Positions 37,129 to 46,840 are shown, counted from the stretch's first letter. The stretch is DNA of 64,000 nt from Bacteroidales bacterium (GCA_018401015.1 JAGYLP010000002.1:186001-250000), one strand, 5' to 3'. Notes: generated from the letters alone by a model not told the origin. Program-made: numbers and translations.

Positions 37129-37704
37129 ATGAAAAGAATTGCCCTATTTGCAAGCGGCTCGGGAACGAACGCCGAAAATATTATCCGATACTTCCAAAAT
37201 CATCCATCTGTCGAAGTCGATACGCTTATTACCAATAACCCCATGGCGCAGGCTATCCATCGTGCCCACCGACTCAGAGTCCCCTGTGTTGTGTTTTCCA
37301 AAGGCGATTTCTTTCAAGGACCTGCCTTGCTCGATACGCTCCAACAACGTGAAACCGATTTTATCGTACTGGCTGGTTTCCTATGGCTCATTCCGGAACA
37401 TATTATTCAAGCTTATCCCAATCGAATCATCAATATTCATCCGGCCTTGCTTCCGGAGTTTGGAGGGAAAGGAATGTACGGAAACCGGGTGCATCGGGCA
37501 GTAATCGATGCCGGTAAAAAGGAATCAGGGATCAGTATCCATCTCGTGAATGAACACTACGACGAAGGAAAGATTCTCTATCAGGCAAAATGCCCTGTTC
37601 TTCCAACCGATTCGGTCGAATCGCTCGCTCAACGGATCCACGAATTGGAGTATGAACATTATCCTCGAATCCTGTCGGAATATTTTGAACAATTGAGCGA
37701 CTGA
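37129..37704 (+). CDS. purN: Phosphoribosylglycinamide formyltransferase
   Basis: 191 aa enzyme adding the formyl group from 10-formyl-tetrahydrofolate to GAR in purine synthesis. The phosphate loop is LFASGSGTNAENIIRYF. The catalytic Asn-His region is IINIHPALLPEFGGKGMYGN and the following segment (VHRAVIDAGKKESGISIHLV, NEHYDEGKILYQ) contains the catalytic Asp. It is divergent from acpP and 14 nt ahead of an exported protein gene of unknown function. Confidence 0.95.
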   Translation: MKRIALFASGSGTNAENIIRYFQNHPSVEVDTLITNNPMAQAIHRAHRLRVPCVVFSKGDFFQGPALLDTLQQRETDFIVLAGFLWLIPEHIIQAYPNRIINIHPALLPEFGGKGMYGNRVHRAVIDAGKKESGISIHLVNEHYDEGKILYQAKCPVLPTDSVESLAQRIHELEYEHYPRILSEYFEQLSD

Positions 37705-37718
37705 TTACTTTAAGCAGT

Positions 37719-38471
37719 ATGAATTTAAACCCTAAAAACCAAGGAGCCTCTATTCATTCAACCGCGCGGTTGGCTGGCTCTTTCCTATGGGTAATTCTAT
37801 TTGCTTCGGGCTTGTGGGCTCAAGACAAACAAACGACTCTTGTCGAAGATACCAGCGCATACGTATTATACCATCCCGATTTTCGATTCAACGAAGGCAT
37901 ATTCCTGCATTTCGAGCAAGTAAAGCAAAACAAACCCATTCCAATCGAACGAATTTTATCGGTAGCCAATCCCAACGATTTCGATTTTTATGAAAAATTG
38001 CTGGAGCATGAATCGCTGGCCATTTATGATGAAAAAGGGATGAAACAGGATGTGCCGGTCGAAGCTATTTGGGGTTATAGCAACAAAGGAATTTTGTACA
38101 TACAACATAACCGGGAATTTAATCGCATTCCGGTAATCGGTAGTATATGTCATTTCGTATCGAACGTAAGCTACGAATCGTACCGAAATTTCGATCCATA
38201 CTACAATCCCTATCGGATGTACGATCCTTATTACACGGGAATCAGAACGCAACCCGTTGTAACCAAGGAAATGCGACAATTTTTGCTCGATTGGCAATCG
38301 GGTGAAATCTATGAATACAATCGGGAGAACCTACAAATTCTGTTGATGCAATCGCCCCAATTATACGAGGAATATAATGACCTGAGTAAACGAAAACAGA
38401 AAAAAATGTTGTTCTTTTACCTGCGCAGATTTAATGAGCAGAATCCTTTGTATATTCCTGTTTATCAATAA
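37719..38471 (+). CDS. Exported protein of unknown function
   Basis: 250 aa. A signal peptide is likely (LAGSFLWVILFASGLWAQ, residues about 19-36). The mature part is rich in Tyr, Phe, Asp and Asn, with a Tyr-Pro cluster (FDPYYNPYRMYDPYY) and a charged C-terminus (EYNDLSKRKQKKMLFFYLRR). No lipobox and no obvious barrel. I do not recognise a family. It is probably co-transcribed with purN (14 nt gap). Confidence 0.75.
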   Translation: MNLNPKNQGASIHSTARLAGSFLWVILFASGLWAQDKQTTLVEDTSAYVLYHPDFRFNEGIFLHFEQVKQNKPIPIERILSVANPNDFDFYEKLLEHESLAIYDEKGMKQDVPVEAIWGYSNKGILYIQHNREFNRIPVIGSICHFVSNVSYESYRNFDPYYNPYRMYDPYYTGIRTQPVVTKEMRQFLLDWQSGEIYEYNRENLQILLMQSPQLYEEYNDLSKRKQKKMLFFYLRRFNEQNPLYIPVYQ

Positions 38472-38515
38472 CTTATTCCTTATTAATCCGTTTCGGTTTT
38501 TTAAATTACATCGCT

Positions 38516-40201
38516 ATGTCTGACGATAAGAAGATTATTTTTTCTATGGTAGGAGTGAATAAAATTTTCCCTCCTCAAAAACAAGTATTGAAGAATATTT
38601 ACCTGAGCTTTTTCTACGGAGCTAAAATTGGCATTATTGGTTTAAATGGTTCGGGTAAATCGAGTTTGATGAAAATCATTGCCGGGAAAGACGATGCTTT
38701 TCAGGGCGAAGTGGTTTGGTCGCCAGGCTACAGCGTTGGAATGTTGGAGCAAGAACCCTACCTGGACGATAGCAAAACCGTTCGCACGGTAGTGGAAGAA
38801 GGAGTACAGCATGTGGTAGATGTGCTGAAGGAGTATGAAGAAGTGAACATGAAATTTGCGGAACCAGAGGTACTTGAGGATCCGGATAAGATGGATGCGC
38901 TTATTACACGCCAAGGGGAATTGCAGGAGTTAATTGACCAGTACGATGCCTGGAACCTCGACCATAAACTGGAGCGAGCCATGGATGCTTTGCGCTGTCC
39001 GGCTCCCGAAACCGGTATCAAAAACCTTTCGGGGGGTGAGAAACGCCGGGTGGCCTTGTGTCGCTTGCTTTTACAAGAGCCCGATGTGCTCTTGCTCGAT
39101 GAGCCAACAAACCACCTCGATGCTGAATCGGTGCAGTGGTTAGAATTGCATCTGCAACAATACAAAGGAACGGTAATCGCTATTACGCACGACCGCTATT
39201 TTCTCGACAATGTAGCCGGTTGGATCCTTGAGCTGGATCGTGGAGAGGGTATTCCCTGGAAAGGAAATTACTCCTCTTGGTTGGAACAGAAATCGACTCG
39301 ATTGGCACAGGAAGAAAAACAAGCCAGCAAGCGCAGAAAAACCTTGGAAAGAGAGTTGGAGTGGGTTCGTATGAGCCCCAAAGCCCGTCATGCTAAATCG
39401 AAAGCACGTTTGTCGGCTTACGATAAATTGCTGAATTCCGATGTAAAGGAAAAAGAAGAATCACTGGAAATATTTATTCCGAACGGTCCTCGTTTGGGCG
39501 ATAAAGTGATTGAAGCACATCAGGTTGCCAAATCGTTTGGAGAGAAGCTATTATTCGATAATTTGGAATTTGTGCTGCCACCCAATGGTATTGTTGGAGT
39601 AATTGGGCCCAATGGAGCCGGAAAAACCACCCTGTTTCGCATGATAATGGGAATGGAAACGGCCAATGCTGGTAGTTTTGAAGTTGGTCAAACGGTAAAG
39701 ATTGGCTATGTTGATCAAACGCACGCAGCCATCGATCCGGTTAAAACAGTTTTCGAGGTAATTTCCGGAGGTTTGGAGCATATTCAAGTGGGAGGCCGGG
39801 CTATTAACGCTCGTGCCTATGTGGCTCGTTTCAACTTTACCGGAGCCGATCAGGAAAAGAAATGTGGCGTTTTATCGGGCGGAGAGCGTAACCGACTGCA
39901 TTTAGCCCTCACCCTGAAGGAAGAAGCGAATGTGTTGTTGCTCGATGAGCCTACCAACGATATCGATGTAAATACTTTGCGGGCCTTAGAAGAAGGCTTG
40001 AACGATTTTGCCGGTTGCGCCGTGGTAATTAGCCACGATCGCTGGTTCCTCGACCGGGTATGTACCCACATTCTCGCATTCGAAGGGAACTCAGAAGTTT
40101 ATTACTTCGAGGGAGGATACACCGATTATGAAAAGAACCTGCGTCAGCGTAAAGGAAACGAAGGTCCACAGCGGATTAAGTACAAAGCGTTGAAAAAATA
40201 A
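38516..40201 (+). CDS. ettA: Energy-dependent translational throttle protein EttA (ABC-F)
   Basis: 561 aa soluble ABC-F ATPase that binds the ribosomal E site and gates the first steps of elongation according to energy charge. It has two nucleotide-binding domains: Walker A IGIIGLNGSGKSSLMKIIAG with signature LSGGEKRRVALCRLLL, and GVIGPNGAGKTTLFRMIMG with LSGGERNRLHLALTLK. Both Walker B motifs end LLLDEPTN. The linker (PtIM) region with LARQEEKQASKRRKTLERE-like charge and the EttA arm in domain 1 are present. There is no membrane domain. Confidence 0.93.
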   Translation: MSDDKKIIFSMVGVNKIFPPQKQVLKNIYLSFFYGAKIGIIGLNGSGKSSLMKIIAGKDDAFQGEVVWSPGYSVGMLEQEPYLDDSKTVRTVVEEGVQHVVDVLKEYEEVNMKFAEPEVLEDPDKMDALITRQGELQELIDQYDAWNLDHKLERAMDALRCPAPETGIKNLSGGEKRRVALCRLLLQEPDVLLLDEPTNHLDAESVQWLELHLQQYKGTVIAITHDRYFLDNVAGWILELDRGEGIPWKGNYSSWLEQKSTRLAQEEKQASKRRKTLERELEWVRMSPKARHAKSKARLSAYDKLLNSDVKEKEESLEIFIPNGPRLGDKVIEAHQVAKSFGEKLLFDNLEFVLPPNGIVGVIGPNGAGKTTLFRMIMGMETANAGSFEVGQTVKIGYVDQTHAAIDPVKTVFEVISGGLEHIQVGGRAINARAYVARFNFTGADQEKKCGVLSGGERNRLHLALTLKEEANVLLLDEPTNDIDVNTLRALEEGLNDFAGCAVVISHDRWFLDRVCTHILAFEGNSEVYYFEGGYTDYEKNLRQRKGNEGPQRIKYKALKK

Positions 40202-40261
40202 AGCGACTTACCGTGATTCGTTGCGATACGAATTTCGGCTCATACAGAAAAGCAAGACAGT

Positions 40262-41626
40262 GTGAAAGATTTAACCGAGGGAAAAGAAGGGAAGCTCATT
40301 TGGCGGTTTGCTATTCCGATGCTGATAGGAAATGTATTCCATCAGTTTTACAATATCGTGGATAGTTGGGTAGTGGGAAATTACCTGGGTAAAGAGGCTC
40401 TTGCTGCTGTTGGTGCTTCTTTCCCTTTGATATTTCTGCTCATTTCCCTCGTAATGGGAGTGTCGATGGGTTCAACCATTATTATTTCGCAGTACTTCGG
40501 TGCCAAGAATCTGGATAAGGTCCGCATGACCATCGATACCTTATACATTGTATTGTTTTTTGGGTCTATACTGATTACGATCATTGGAATTAGTTTTTCC
40601 AAATTGATTTTTGAGCTCATTAAGCTTCCTCCGGAAGTGATTCCCGATGCGGTGAGTTATTTCAATATTTACATTTCGGGAGCCATCATGATGTTTGGTT
40701 ATCATGGAACAACGGCCATTTTACAAGGATTGGGCGATTCTAAAACGCCGCTTTATTTTCTCATTATTTCCAGTTTGGTGAATATTGGGTTGGACATGCT
40801 TTTTGTGGTTCAATTCGGTTGGGGCATCGAAGGGGTTGCCTTAGCCACCGTTATTGCTCAGGCAGGAGCCTTGTTTACAGCGATAATTTATTTGAATCGG
40901 ACGCATAAGCTGATACAGATTCGCTTCGTGAATTTGAAGTTCGATACCGAAATATTTAAAAATAGTTTCCGAATTGGGATCCCGACCGGAATTCAACATG
41001 CGTTGGTCTCCTTAGGAATGTTAGCCATTTTTCGTATTGTAAACGATTTTGGAACAGCCGCAGTAGCTGCTTTCTCGGTGGCTGTTCGAATTGATTCCAT
41101 TGCTATTATGCCGGCCATAAATTTTGCATCGGCGCTGGGTACATTTGTTGGGCAGAACATGGGGGCCGGCAAATTGGAGCGAGTACGTTCCGGGTTGCTC
41201 GCCACTTTCCGAATGACGGGTGTTATCTCGATTTTAATTTCCGTTGTCGTTATCTTTTTTGGCGCTCATTTGATGAGCTTTTTCTCCAACGATCCGGAGG
41301 TCATAGCTATTGGCAAAGTGTACTTTCAAGTAGTGGGTAGTTTTTATATTGTGTTTGCCGCCATGTTTGTTTTTACCGGAGTTTTCCGCGGATCGGGCGA
41401 TACGCTGATACCGATGTTTATAACCTTGGTGGCATTATGGGTGGTTCGAGTTCCGGCATCGCTCATTTTTTCGAAATTTTTCGGCGTAGTGGGTATTTGG
41501 TATGGTTTGCCAACCGGATGGATTTTTGGATTTGTGCTGTCGATGATTTATTACTTCCGGGGCAATTGGAAAAGTAAGGTAATCGTTAAGAAACACGAGA
41601 TTGAACCTGAAGTAGAGTTATTATGA
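40262..41626 (+). CDS. MATE family efflux transporter
   Basis: 454 aa with about twelve hydrophobic segments in two halves. The first half opens GKLIWRFAIPMLIGNVFHQF and YNIVDSWVVGNYLGKEALAA and the second RIGIPTGIQHALVSLGMLAI. It has the MatE repeat glycines and prolines (GVFRGSGDTLIPMFITLVAL). It is predicted to expel cationic compounds using an Na+ or H+ gradient; the substrate is unknown. It starts at a GTG. Its stop overlaps the start of the M23 gene (ATGA), so the two are translationally coupled. Confidence 0.93.
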   Translation: MKDLTEGKEGKLIWRFAIPMLIGNVFHQFYNIVDSWVVGNYLGKEALAAVGASFPLIFLLISLVMGVSMGSTIIISQYFGAKNLDKVRMTIDTLYIVLFFGSILITIIGISFSKLIFELIKLPPEVIPDAVSYFNIYISGAIMMFGYHGTTAILQGLGDSKTPLYFLIISSLVNIGLDMLFVVQFGWGIEGVALATVIAQAGALFTAIIYLNRTHKLIQIRFVNLKFDTEIFKNSFRIGIPTGIQHALVSLGMLAIFRIVNDFGTAAVAAFSVAVRIDSIAIMPAINFASALGTFVGQNMGAGKLERVRSGLLATFRMTGVISILISVVVIFFGAHLMSFFSNDPEVIAIGKVYFQVVGSFYIVFAAMFVFTGVFRGSGDTLIPMFITLVALWVVRVPASLIFSKFFGVVGIWYGLPTGWIFGFVLSMIYYFRGNWKSKVIVKKHEIEPEVELL

Positions 41627-42900
41627 GAAAGGATTTCCTTGCATTGAGTGCAATTTCCCTCTTGGTGGTGGGCGTTTTTTGGTATTTATTTAGCAATGAG
41701 CCGGTTGAGTCGGAGGAAATCCTCACCAACGTGCATGAGTCAATGCCAGCAATTACTCCTATTATAAAAGAGTACGATTTTAATATCGATTCCTTCGACA
41801 TTGAAAAAGCTTCCATTCGTAGGAATGAGTTTTTAGCCGATATACTTACCCGCAAAGGGATTCCGTATCAGCAAATTGATCGGATGGTGAGGCAGGAAAA
41901 GGAGCGTTTCGATGTGCGTAAGATTAAAACCGGACAAACCTATGCTTTTGTTCAGCCGAAAGACACTTTGAATCGAGACCGCTTTTTTATTTACGAAGAA
42001 AATGCATCGGTTTATTGGGTTTTTCATTTTGGCGATTCGCTTTTCGTTGAGCGGAAAGAGAAACCCGTTGTTACTCGATTGCAGTATGCCGAAGGGATGA
42101 TTGATCAATCCTTATGGATGAGCATGGTCGATAATGCTTATCCACCCCTGTTAGCCATTGAGTTATCGGAGATTTATGCCTGGTCGATTGATTTTTTTGG
42201 GATTCAGCGCGGGGATAGTTTCCGTGTTTTTTACCAGGAAGATTTTGTCGATTCTGTGTCGATTGGGATACGCTCCGTTGAGGCTGCCTTTTTCCAGCAT
42301 AAGGGATACGATTACTGGGCTATTGGTTTTGTGCAGGATAGTGTATATGCTTTTTTCGATGAGCATGGACAATCCTTGCGGAAAGCTTTTCTGAAGGCAC
42401 CTTTGCGTTATTCCCGCATTAGCAGTGGCTTTAGTCACAGCAGGCGGCATCCGGTGTTGAAAATTTACCGGCCACATCATGGAATCGATTACGCTGCTCC
42501 GAAAGGAACGCCGGTTTATTCTATAGGCGATGGGTTGGTGGTGGAGCGAGGTTATCAGAAAAGTGGGGGAGGTAATTATGTTAAGATCAAGCATAATTCG
42601 GTGTACACCTCGGTTTACATGCATTTGCAAGGCTTTGCCAAAGGTCTGAGCAAAGGCGATCGGGTGCAGCAGGGTCAGCTTATTGGTTATGTGGGTTCAA
42701 CCGGATTATCGACCGGTCCGCATTTAGATTTTCGGATTTATCAGAATGGTAGTCCGGTAAATCCCTTGCATGTTAAATCGCCCCCGGTCGATCCGATTAA
42801 ACCGGAAAACGCTGTTCCTTTTGAAGGAACATGGAAGCACTGGAAAGCACGTTTCGAAGTATATGAACCGAAGGTTACTTCGGTTGGCCAGGTTACTTAA
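41623..42900 (+). CDS. M23 family peptidoglycan endopeptidase
   Basis: 425 aa. An N-terminal membrane anchor or signal (FLALSAISLLVVGVFWYLF) is followed by an uncharacterised region of about 250 residues and a LytM/M23 domain. Zinc ligands lie in KIYRPHHGIDYAAPKGTPVY (His and Asp) and SVYMHLQGFAKGLSKG (HxH-like), with GYVGSTGLSTGPHLDFRIYQ carrying the last His. The HHGIDYAAPKGT form of the motif is like active enzymes. The likely role is cell-wall remodelling in the periplasm. It is coupled to the MATE gene upstream. Confidence 0.92.
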   Translation: MRKDFLALSAISLLVVGVFWYLFSNEPVESEEILTNVHESMPAITPIIKEYDFNIDSFDIEKASIRRNEFLADILTRKGIPYQQIDRMVRQEKERFDVRKIKTGQTYAFVQPKDTLNRDRFFIYEENASVYWVFHFGDSLFVERKEKPVVTRLQYAEGMIDQSLWMSMVDNAYPPLLAIELSEIYAWSIDFFGIQRGDSFRVFYQEDFVDSVSIGIRSVEAAFFQHKGYDYWAIGFVQDSVYAFFDEHGQSLRKAFLKAPLRYSRISSGFSHSRRHPVLKIYRPHHGIDYAAPKGTPVYSIGDGLVVERGYQKSGGGNYVKIKHNSVYTSVYMHLQGFAKGLSKGDRVQQGQLIGYVGSTGLSTGPHLDFRIYQNGSPVNPLHVKSPPVDPIKPENAVPFEGTWKHWKARFEVYEPKVTSVGQVT

Positions 42901-42979
42901 GGGTTTACTTACCGGGTTTCGGCTTCCCTTTTCCCCGAAAAACATAAAGGCTGCTTAAGCTATGCGTGGCGAAAGGAAA

Positions 42980-44134
42980 CTATGAATCTATAATTTCTTC
43001 GTGTCCATCGGCGTGGCGGGCAAACCGTCCGCGGTTTTTGTCGTGAACCTGATCGGTACGGGGCCAGGGCCAACCTCCAAAACGGGTTTCGTTGTAATCT
43101 TGAAAGGCTTGTGTGATTTCAGCTTTGCTATTCATCACGAAAGGGCCGTACTGGATAACCGGTTCGCCAATGGGTCGCCCTTGCAGGATGAGGATTCCGG
43201 TGGGTGTATCGCCGGCTTTGAATACGGTATCGATTTGCGGATTCAGTTCCAGGGAATGGTAGGCGGGGATGGGCATGTTCGACACACTTAGGTTTTCGCC
43301 CAGATAATAGAAAGCGGTCCGATTTATTCCGGGTTGAGCGCGTGGAAGTTTCCATTCGGCAAAGGCATCCATTTTAATGTTCCAAACGGCTACTTCGTTG
43401 TCGGGATCGGCGGCCCAGGAATTGGGTGGTGGAGTAGGAGCAGCCAAATCGTCGATTTTACCGGCAATGATTTCGACGCGTGTGAGTCGGTTTTGTTCGT
43501 CGCGATGCTCAAATACCGGGATATTTTCGCGCCAGAGCATGGCAAAGTGAGGCTCGACCATTTTGTTTTTAGCAGGCAAGTTGAGCCAGATTTGGAACAG
43601 TTCCAAAGGGTTTTTTTCATTTTGATTTAGGAGAGGGAACATTTCGGCATGCTGCACGCCTCGTCCGGCAGTCATCCATTGCACATCGCCATTTCCGTAG
43701 CGGCCGGCGGCTCCGAGCGAATCGGAGTGGTCGACAAATCCTTTACGCACCAGGGTGATGGTTTCGAATCCGCGGTGTGGGTGACCGGGAAAGCCCGGGA
43801 CTTTTTTGCCATGGTACATGCGGAATCCGTCTTTGATAATGAAATCGTCGCCAAGGTGCCGGCCTTCGAAAAACTGCGGGTCGGGGCCCATTTGGTCGTT
43901 TCCTTCCGGGAAATGGTCTTCGTGATGGACACAAAACAGGAAGGGGTCTTTGGTTTCCCATTGGAAACCGAGCGGTTTTATTTGATCGACGGGGTGAATG
44001 TATTTCAGATCCATATCTTCGTTAAATGTTTTGGGTAAGCCGGTTACGGGAATGGTTAAAGCGGTGCCGAGGGCTAAACCCAGTCGGTGGAGGAATCCTC
44101 GTCGTTCCAGCTTAGATTTTTTCGAGTCGCTCAT
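42980..44134 (-). CDS. Pirin family protein with twin-arginine signal
   Basis: 384 aa bicupin. The pirin metal-site motif is PGHPHRGFETITLVRKGFVD with the further ligands in GRGVQHAEMFP. The N-terminus, LERRGFLHRLGLALGTALTI, looks like a Tat export signal (RRxFL plus hydrophobic stretch), unusual for pirins, which are mostly cytoplasmic. Homologues have quercetinase activity or regulatory roles; this one's function is unknown. It is convergent with the M23 gene and divergent from the class V enzyme. Confidence 0.9.
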   Translation of the reverse strand: MSDSKKSKLERRGFLHRLGLALGTALTIPVTGLPKTFNEDMDLKYIHPVDQIKPLGFQWETKDPFLFCVHHEDHFPEGNDQMGPDPQFFEGRHLGDDFIIKDGFRMYHGKKVPGFPGHPHRGFETITLVRKGFVDHSDSLGAAGRYGNGDVQWMTAGRGVQHAEMFPLLNQNEKNPLELFQIWLNLPAKNKMVEPHFAMLWRENIPVFEHRDEQNRLTRVEIIAGKIDDLAAPTPPPNSWAADPDNEVAVWNIKMDAFAEWKLPRAQPGINRTAFYYLGENLSVSNMPIPAYHSLELNPQIDTVFKAGDTPTGILILQGRPIGEPVIQYGPFVMNSKAEITQAFQDYNETRFGGWPWPRTDQVHDKNRGRFARHADGHEEIIDS

Positions 44135-44304
44135 GCTGATACTTTTGCCTTTTCAACAGGTAAAATAGCCGATTGTTTGAGCTCGTTGGGAAGATTTTAG
44201 ATTTGGCTGAGGAGGAAACAAGGAATAGCAGCTACAAATTTGTTCGGGGGCGCAAGCTGCCTCGGGCTTTTTTTTATTTTTGTGTGATTTTCAAGCAATA
44301 TACT

Positions 44305-45825
44305 ATGGTTAATAATGAATCGGGGAGAGAAGCGAAAGTGGAAGCTCCTGTAAATGAGTTGGAAGCGTTTTTTCAGGTTTTTCGGGAGAATACCATTGGC
44401 TATCAAACTTATTTTGATTCACCTTATGGAAGGAAACAAATTTTGTATGCCGATTGGATCGCCAGTGGGCGGCTTTATCGGCCCATTGAGGACCATATTT
44501 TGGAACGGATTGCTCCGTTTATTGCCAACACCCATACTGAAAGCAACTACACGGGAACGTTTATGACCCGCGCTTATCAGGTGGCTTTGAAGAAAATAAA
44601 AGAGCATGTGCATGCCGGTCCCGACGATGTGATTATCACGGGCGGTTCGGGCATGACAGCCATGATTAACAAGTTTCAACGCATTTTAGGATTGAAGGCC
44701 TGCGATAGTATTGGCTTAGCTTCGAATTGCATCAAAAAAGTTGATCGGCCGGTGGTGTTCATTACGCACATGGAGCATCATTCGAATCATACTTCGTGGT
44801 TGGAGACAACTGCCGAAGTGGTTCAATTACAGCCGAATAAGGAGCTGTTGGTCGATTTAGACGATTTGCGGAAGAAGCTTGCAGAGTATGCCGATCGAAA
44901 GTTCAAGATTGGAGCATTTACTGCCTGTTCGAATGTTACCGGAGTATCGACACCTTACCATCAAATGGCGAAGATTATGCACGAGCATGGTGGGGTTTGT
45001 TTTGTCGATTTTGCGGCTTCGGCACCCTATTCCGATATCGATATGCATCCGGAAGATCCGATGGAAAAGCTCGATGCGATTTTCTTCTCGCCTCATAAGT
45101 TTTTGGGTGGGCCTGGTTCGTCGGGCGTTTTGATTTTCGACCGAAGCATGTACAAAAGTAAAGTGCCCGATCATCCGGGCGGAGGAACGGTCGATTGGAC
45201 AAATCCGTGGGGTGAATACAAGTATGTGGACGATATCGAAGCTCGCGAAGATGGGGGTACTCCCGGCTTTTTGCAGGCCATCCGAACGGCTTTATCGATT
45301 GAGTTGAAGAATCAAATGGGGACGGATCGCATGGAGCAGCGTGAGCGGGAGTTATTGGCAAGGGCTTTCCCTCGTTTAAGAGCTATTCCAAATTTGAAAA
45401 TTTTAGCCGATAACATCGAGGATCGTTTGGGGATTTTATCGTTTTACATTGAAGGCTTGCATTACAATCTACTCGTTAAGATGTTGAACGATCGGTATGG
45501 TATTCAGGTTCGGGGTGGTTGTGCTTGTGCCGGAACCTATGGTCATTTTTTACTCGATGTGTCGTACGAGTATTCCCACACGATTACCGAGCTGATTAAT
45601 CAAGGCGATTTGTCGCATAAGCCGGGTTGGGTTCGTTTATCGATTCACCCAACCATGACGAATGGGGAGCTTGATTTTATTTTGAGTGCATTGGAGGAAA
45701 TTGCTCAGCAATTTGAGGTTTGGGGGAAAGATTATGTGTACGATAAGAAGAAAAATGAGTTTTATCACATTGATTTCTTGTCGGTAAATCCGAATGAGAT
45801 TGAACAGGTTTTCAACTTGGGCTAG
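44305..45825 (+). CDS. Class V aminotransferase-fold PLP enzyme (cysteine desulfurase-like)
   Basis: 506 aa from the chosen ATG. PLP contacts lie in ITGGSGMTAMINKFQRIL, THMEHHSNHTSWLETTAEVV and VDFAASAPYSDIDMHPED; the Schiff-base lysine is in DAIFFSPHKFLGGPGSSGVL. The C-terminal RGGCACAGTYGHFLLD has two cysteines in the place where SufS-type enzymes carry theirs. Longer than SufS (about 410 aa); the exact reaction (desulfurase or other lyase) is not fixed. No suf genes are adjacent. The track adds 44 codons from a TTG with no family match. Confidence 0.82.
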   Translation: MVNNESGREAKVEAPVNELEAFFQVFRENTIGYQTYFDSPYGRKQILYADWIASGRLYRPIEDHILERIAPFIANTHTESNYTGTFMTRAYQVALKKIKEHVHAGPDDVIITGGSGMTAMINKFQRILGLKACDSIGLASNCIKKVDRPVVFITHMEHHSNHTSWLETTAEVVQLQPNKELLVDLDDLRKKLAEYADRKFKIGAFTACSNVTGVSTPYHQMAKIMHEHGGVCFVDFAASAPYSDIDMHPEDPMEKLDAIFFSPHKFLGGPGSSGVLIFDRSMYKSKVPDHPGGGTVDWTNPWGEYKYVDDIEAREDGGTPGFLQAIRTALSIELKNQMGTDRMEQRERELLARAFPRLRAIPNLKILADNIEDRLGILSFYIEGLHYNLLVKMLNDRYGIQVRGGCACAGTYGHFLLDVSYEYSHTITELINQGDLSHKPGWVRLSIHPTMTNGELDFILSALEEIAQQFEVWGKDYVYDKKKNEFYHIDFLSVNPNEIEQVFNLG

Positions 45826-45953
45826 TTCGGATGGTTGATTCCTGAACGGAGGCTTCATTCCTTTGCGATTTCGAATTGTTTTTCTGATTTGCGCGCAAGG
45901 GATTTCGATTTCTGTTTTGATTAAAAATAGCAAGAACGTTAAAAAAGAATGAT

Positions 45954-46562
45954 ATGAATTCACCCAGGTTACTGAGATCTTTGTTTTCTGTTTTGATTTT
46001 GCTGGTTAGCTTTTCGGTTGGTATGGCGCAGCAAAATGCCATTCGCACTGATGTGCTTGGACCTTTTTTGAATAATCCGTTTAGTGTGCATTTTGAGCGC
46101 AATTTCGATTCGGCAAATTCGCTGGTTTTATCGGTCGAAGGTGGTTACTACATGCGCGACAAAACTAGCTTGAATGGGCAACCGTATTGGAGCAAACGCA
46201 TTGTGGGTTATGGTGGCATGGTTGAGTGGCGGCATTATTTGCAATACCGGAGTATGATGAGTCGTCCGGTTGGTTTGTTTACGGGTGCTTATGCTCGTGT
46301 TTTGCAGTTAACCTACACCCAGGATTTTGAAACAACGTTCAACAATCAAGGTCAGCTCGATATAACTGAGGAGCGGTTAGGCATAGGTGGTGGTGCGGTG
46401 CTGGGTTACAAGTATCAGCAACCTTACTCACGTTGGTATGTTGAGGGGCTTGTTGGGTTGGGCTACGGAGCGCTGGAATTCGATCAGTATTCGCCCGATG
46501 ATTTGCCCGATCCTTATTTTTTATGGCGTGCCGAGATTTCGATTGGGTATTCGTTCTATTAG
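45954..46562 (+). CDS. Small outer-membrane beta-barrel protein, unknown function
   Basis: 202 aa. A signal peptide (LLRSLFSVLILLVSFSVGMA) is followed by alternating strands typical of small outer-membrane barrels (SLVLSVEGGYYMRDKT, GYGGMVEWRHYLQYRS, RWYVEGLVGLGYGALEFDQY), ending WRAEISIGYSFY with a C-terminal aromatic. It resembles DUF3575-type proteins in style; I would not assign a function. Confidence 0.75.
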   Translation: MNSPRLLRSLFSVLILLVSFSVGMAQQNAIRTDVLGPFLNNPFSVHFERNFDSANSLVLSVEGGYYMRDKTSLNGQPYWSKRIVGYGGMVEWRHYLQYRSMMSRPVGLFTGAYARVLQLTYTQDFETTFNNQGQLDITEERLGIGGGAVLGYKYQQPYSRWYVEGLVGLGYGALEFDQYSPDDLPDPYFLWRAEISIGYSFY

Positions 46563-46589
46563 TCCCTCGATAGATTGTTGTTAAAATTG

Positions 46590-46624
46590 TTGGCTATTGG
46601 CTATTGGCTATTGGCTTTTGGCTA
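46590..46624. repeat. 7-bp tandem repeat (TTGGCTA)
   Basis: Five head-to-tail copies of TTGGCTA, the fourth with one change, in the intergenic gap after the barrel gene. Confidence 0.9.
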
Positions 46625-46718
46625 GTTCTCTGTTAATTAATCACTTCAAGATTGAAAAAGGAACATTTTTCACTTCAATAATGGCCGCGAGGTTTTGAAT
46701 GGAGGTCGCTAAGGTTCG

Positions 46719-46755
46719 CGCAAAGGGCGCAGAGGACCCGCAAAGGACGCGGAGG
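46719..46755. repeat. Degenerate tandem repeat of CGCAAAGG-CGC-GAGG units
   Basis: Two neighbouring units, CGCAAAGGGCGCAGAGGACC and CGCAAAGGACGCGGAGG. More GC-rich than the surroundings. Similar non-coding CGCAAAG/CGCAGAG strings are seen scattered in unrelated genomes; their origin is unclear. Confidence 0.7.
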
Positions 46756-46805
46756 TTTTATCTTGAACTAGAATGAATGCCACGCTCCTGGAGTCGCAGC
46801 ATTAT

Positions 46806-46840
46806 AAAAAAAACCGTCAACCATATTTAGGGATTGACAG
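46806..46840 (-). terminator. Terminator of the tricorn-ppx-rsmG run
   Basis: On the minus strand: GTCAATCC, loop, GGTTGAC, then G and eight T. A stem of about 7 bp with one bulge and a strong T-run, just after the rsmG stop. Confidence 0.7.
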
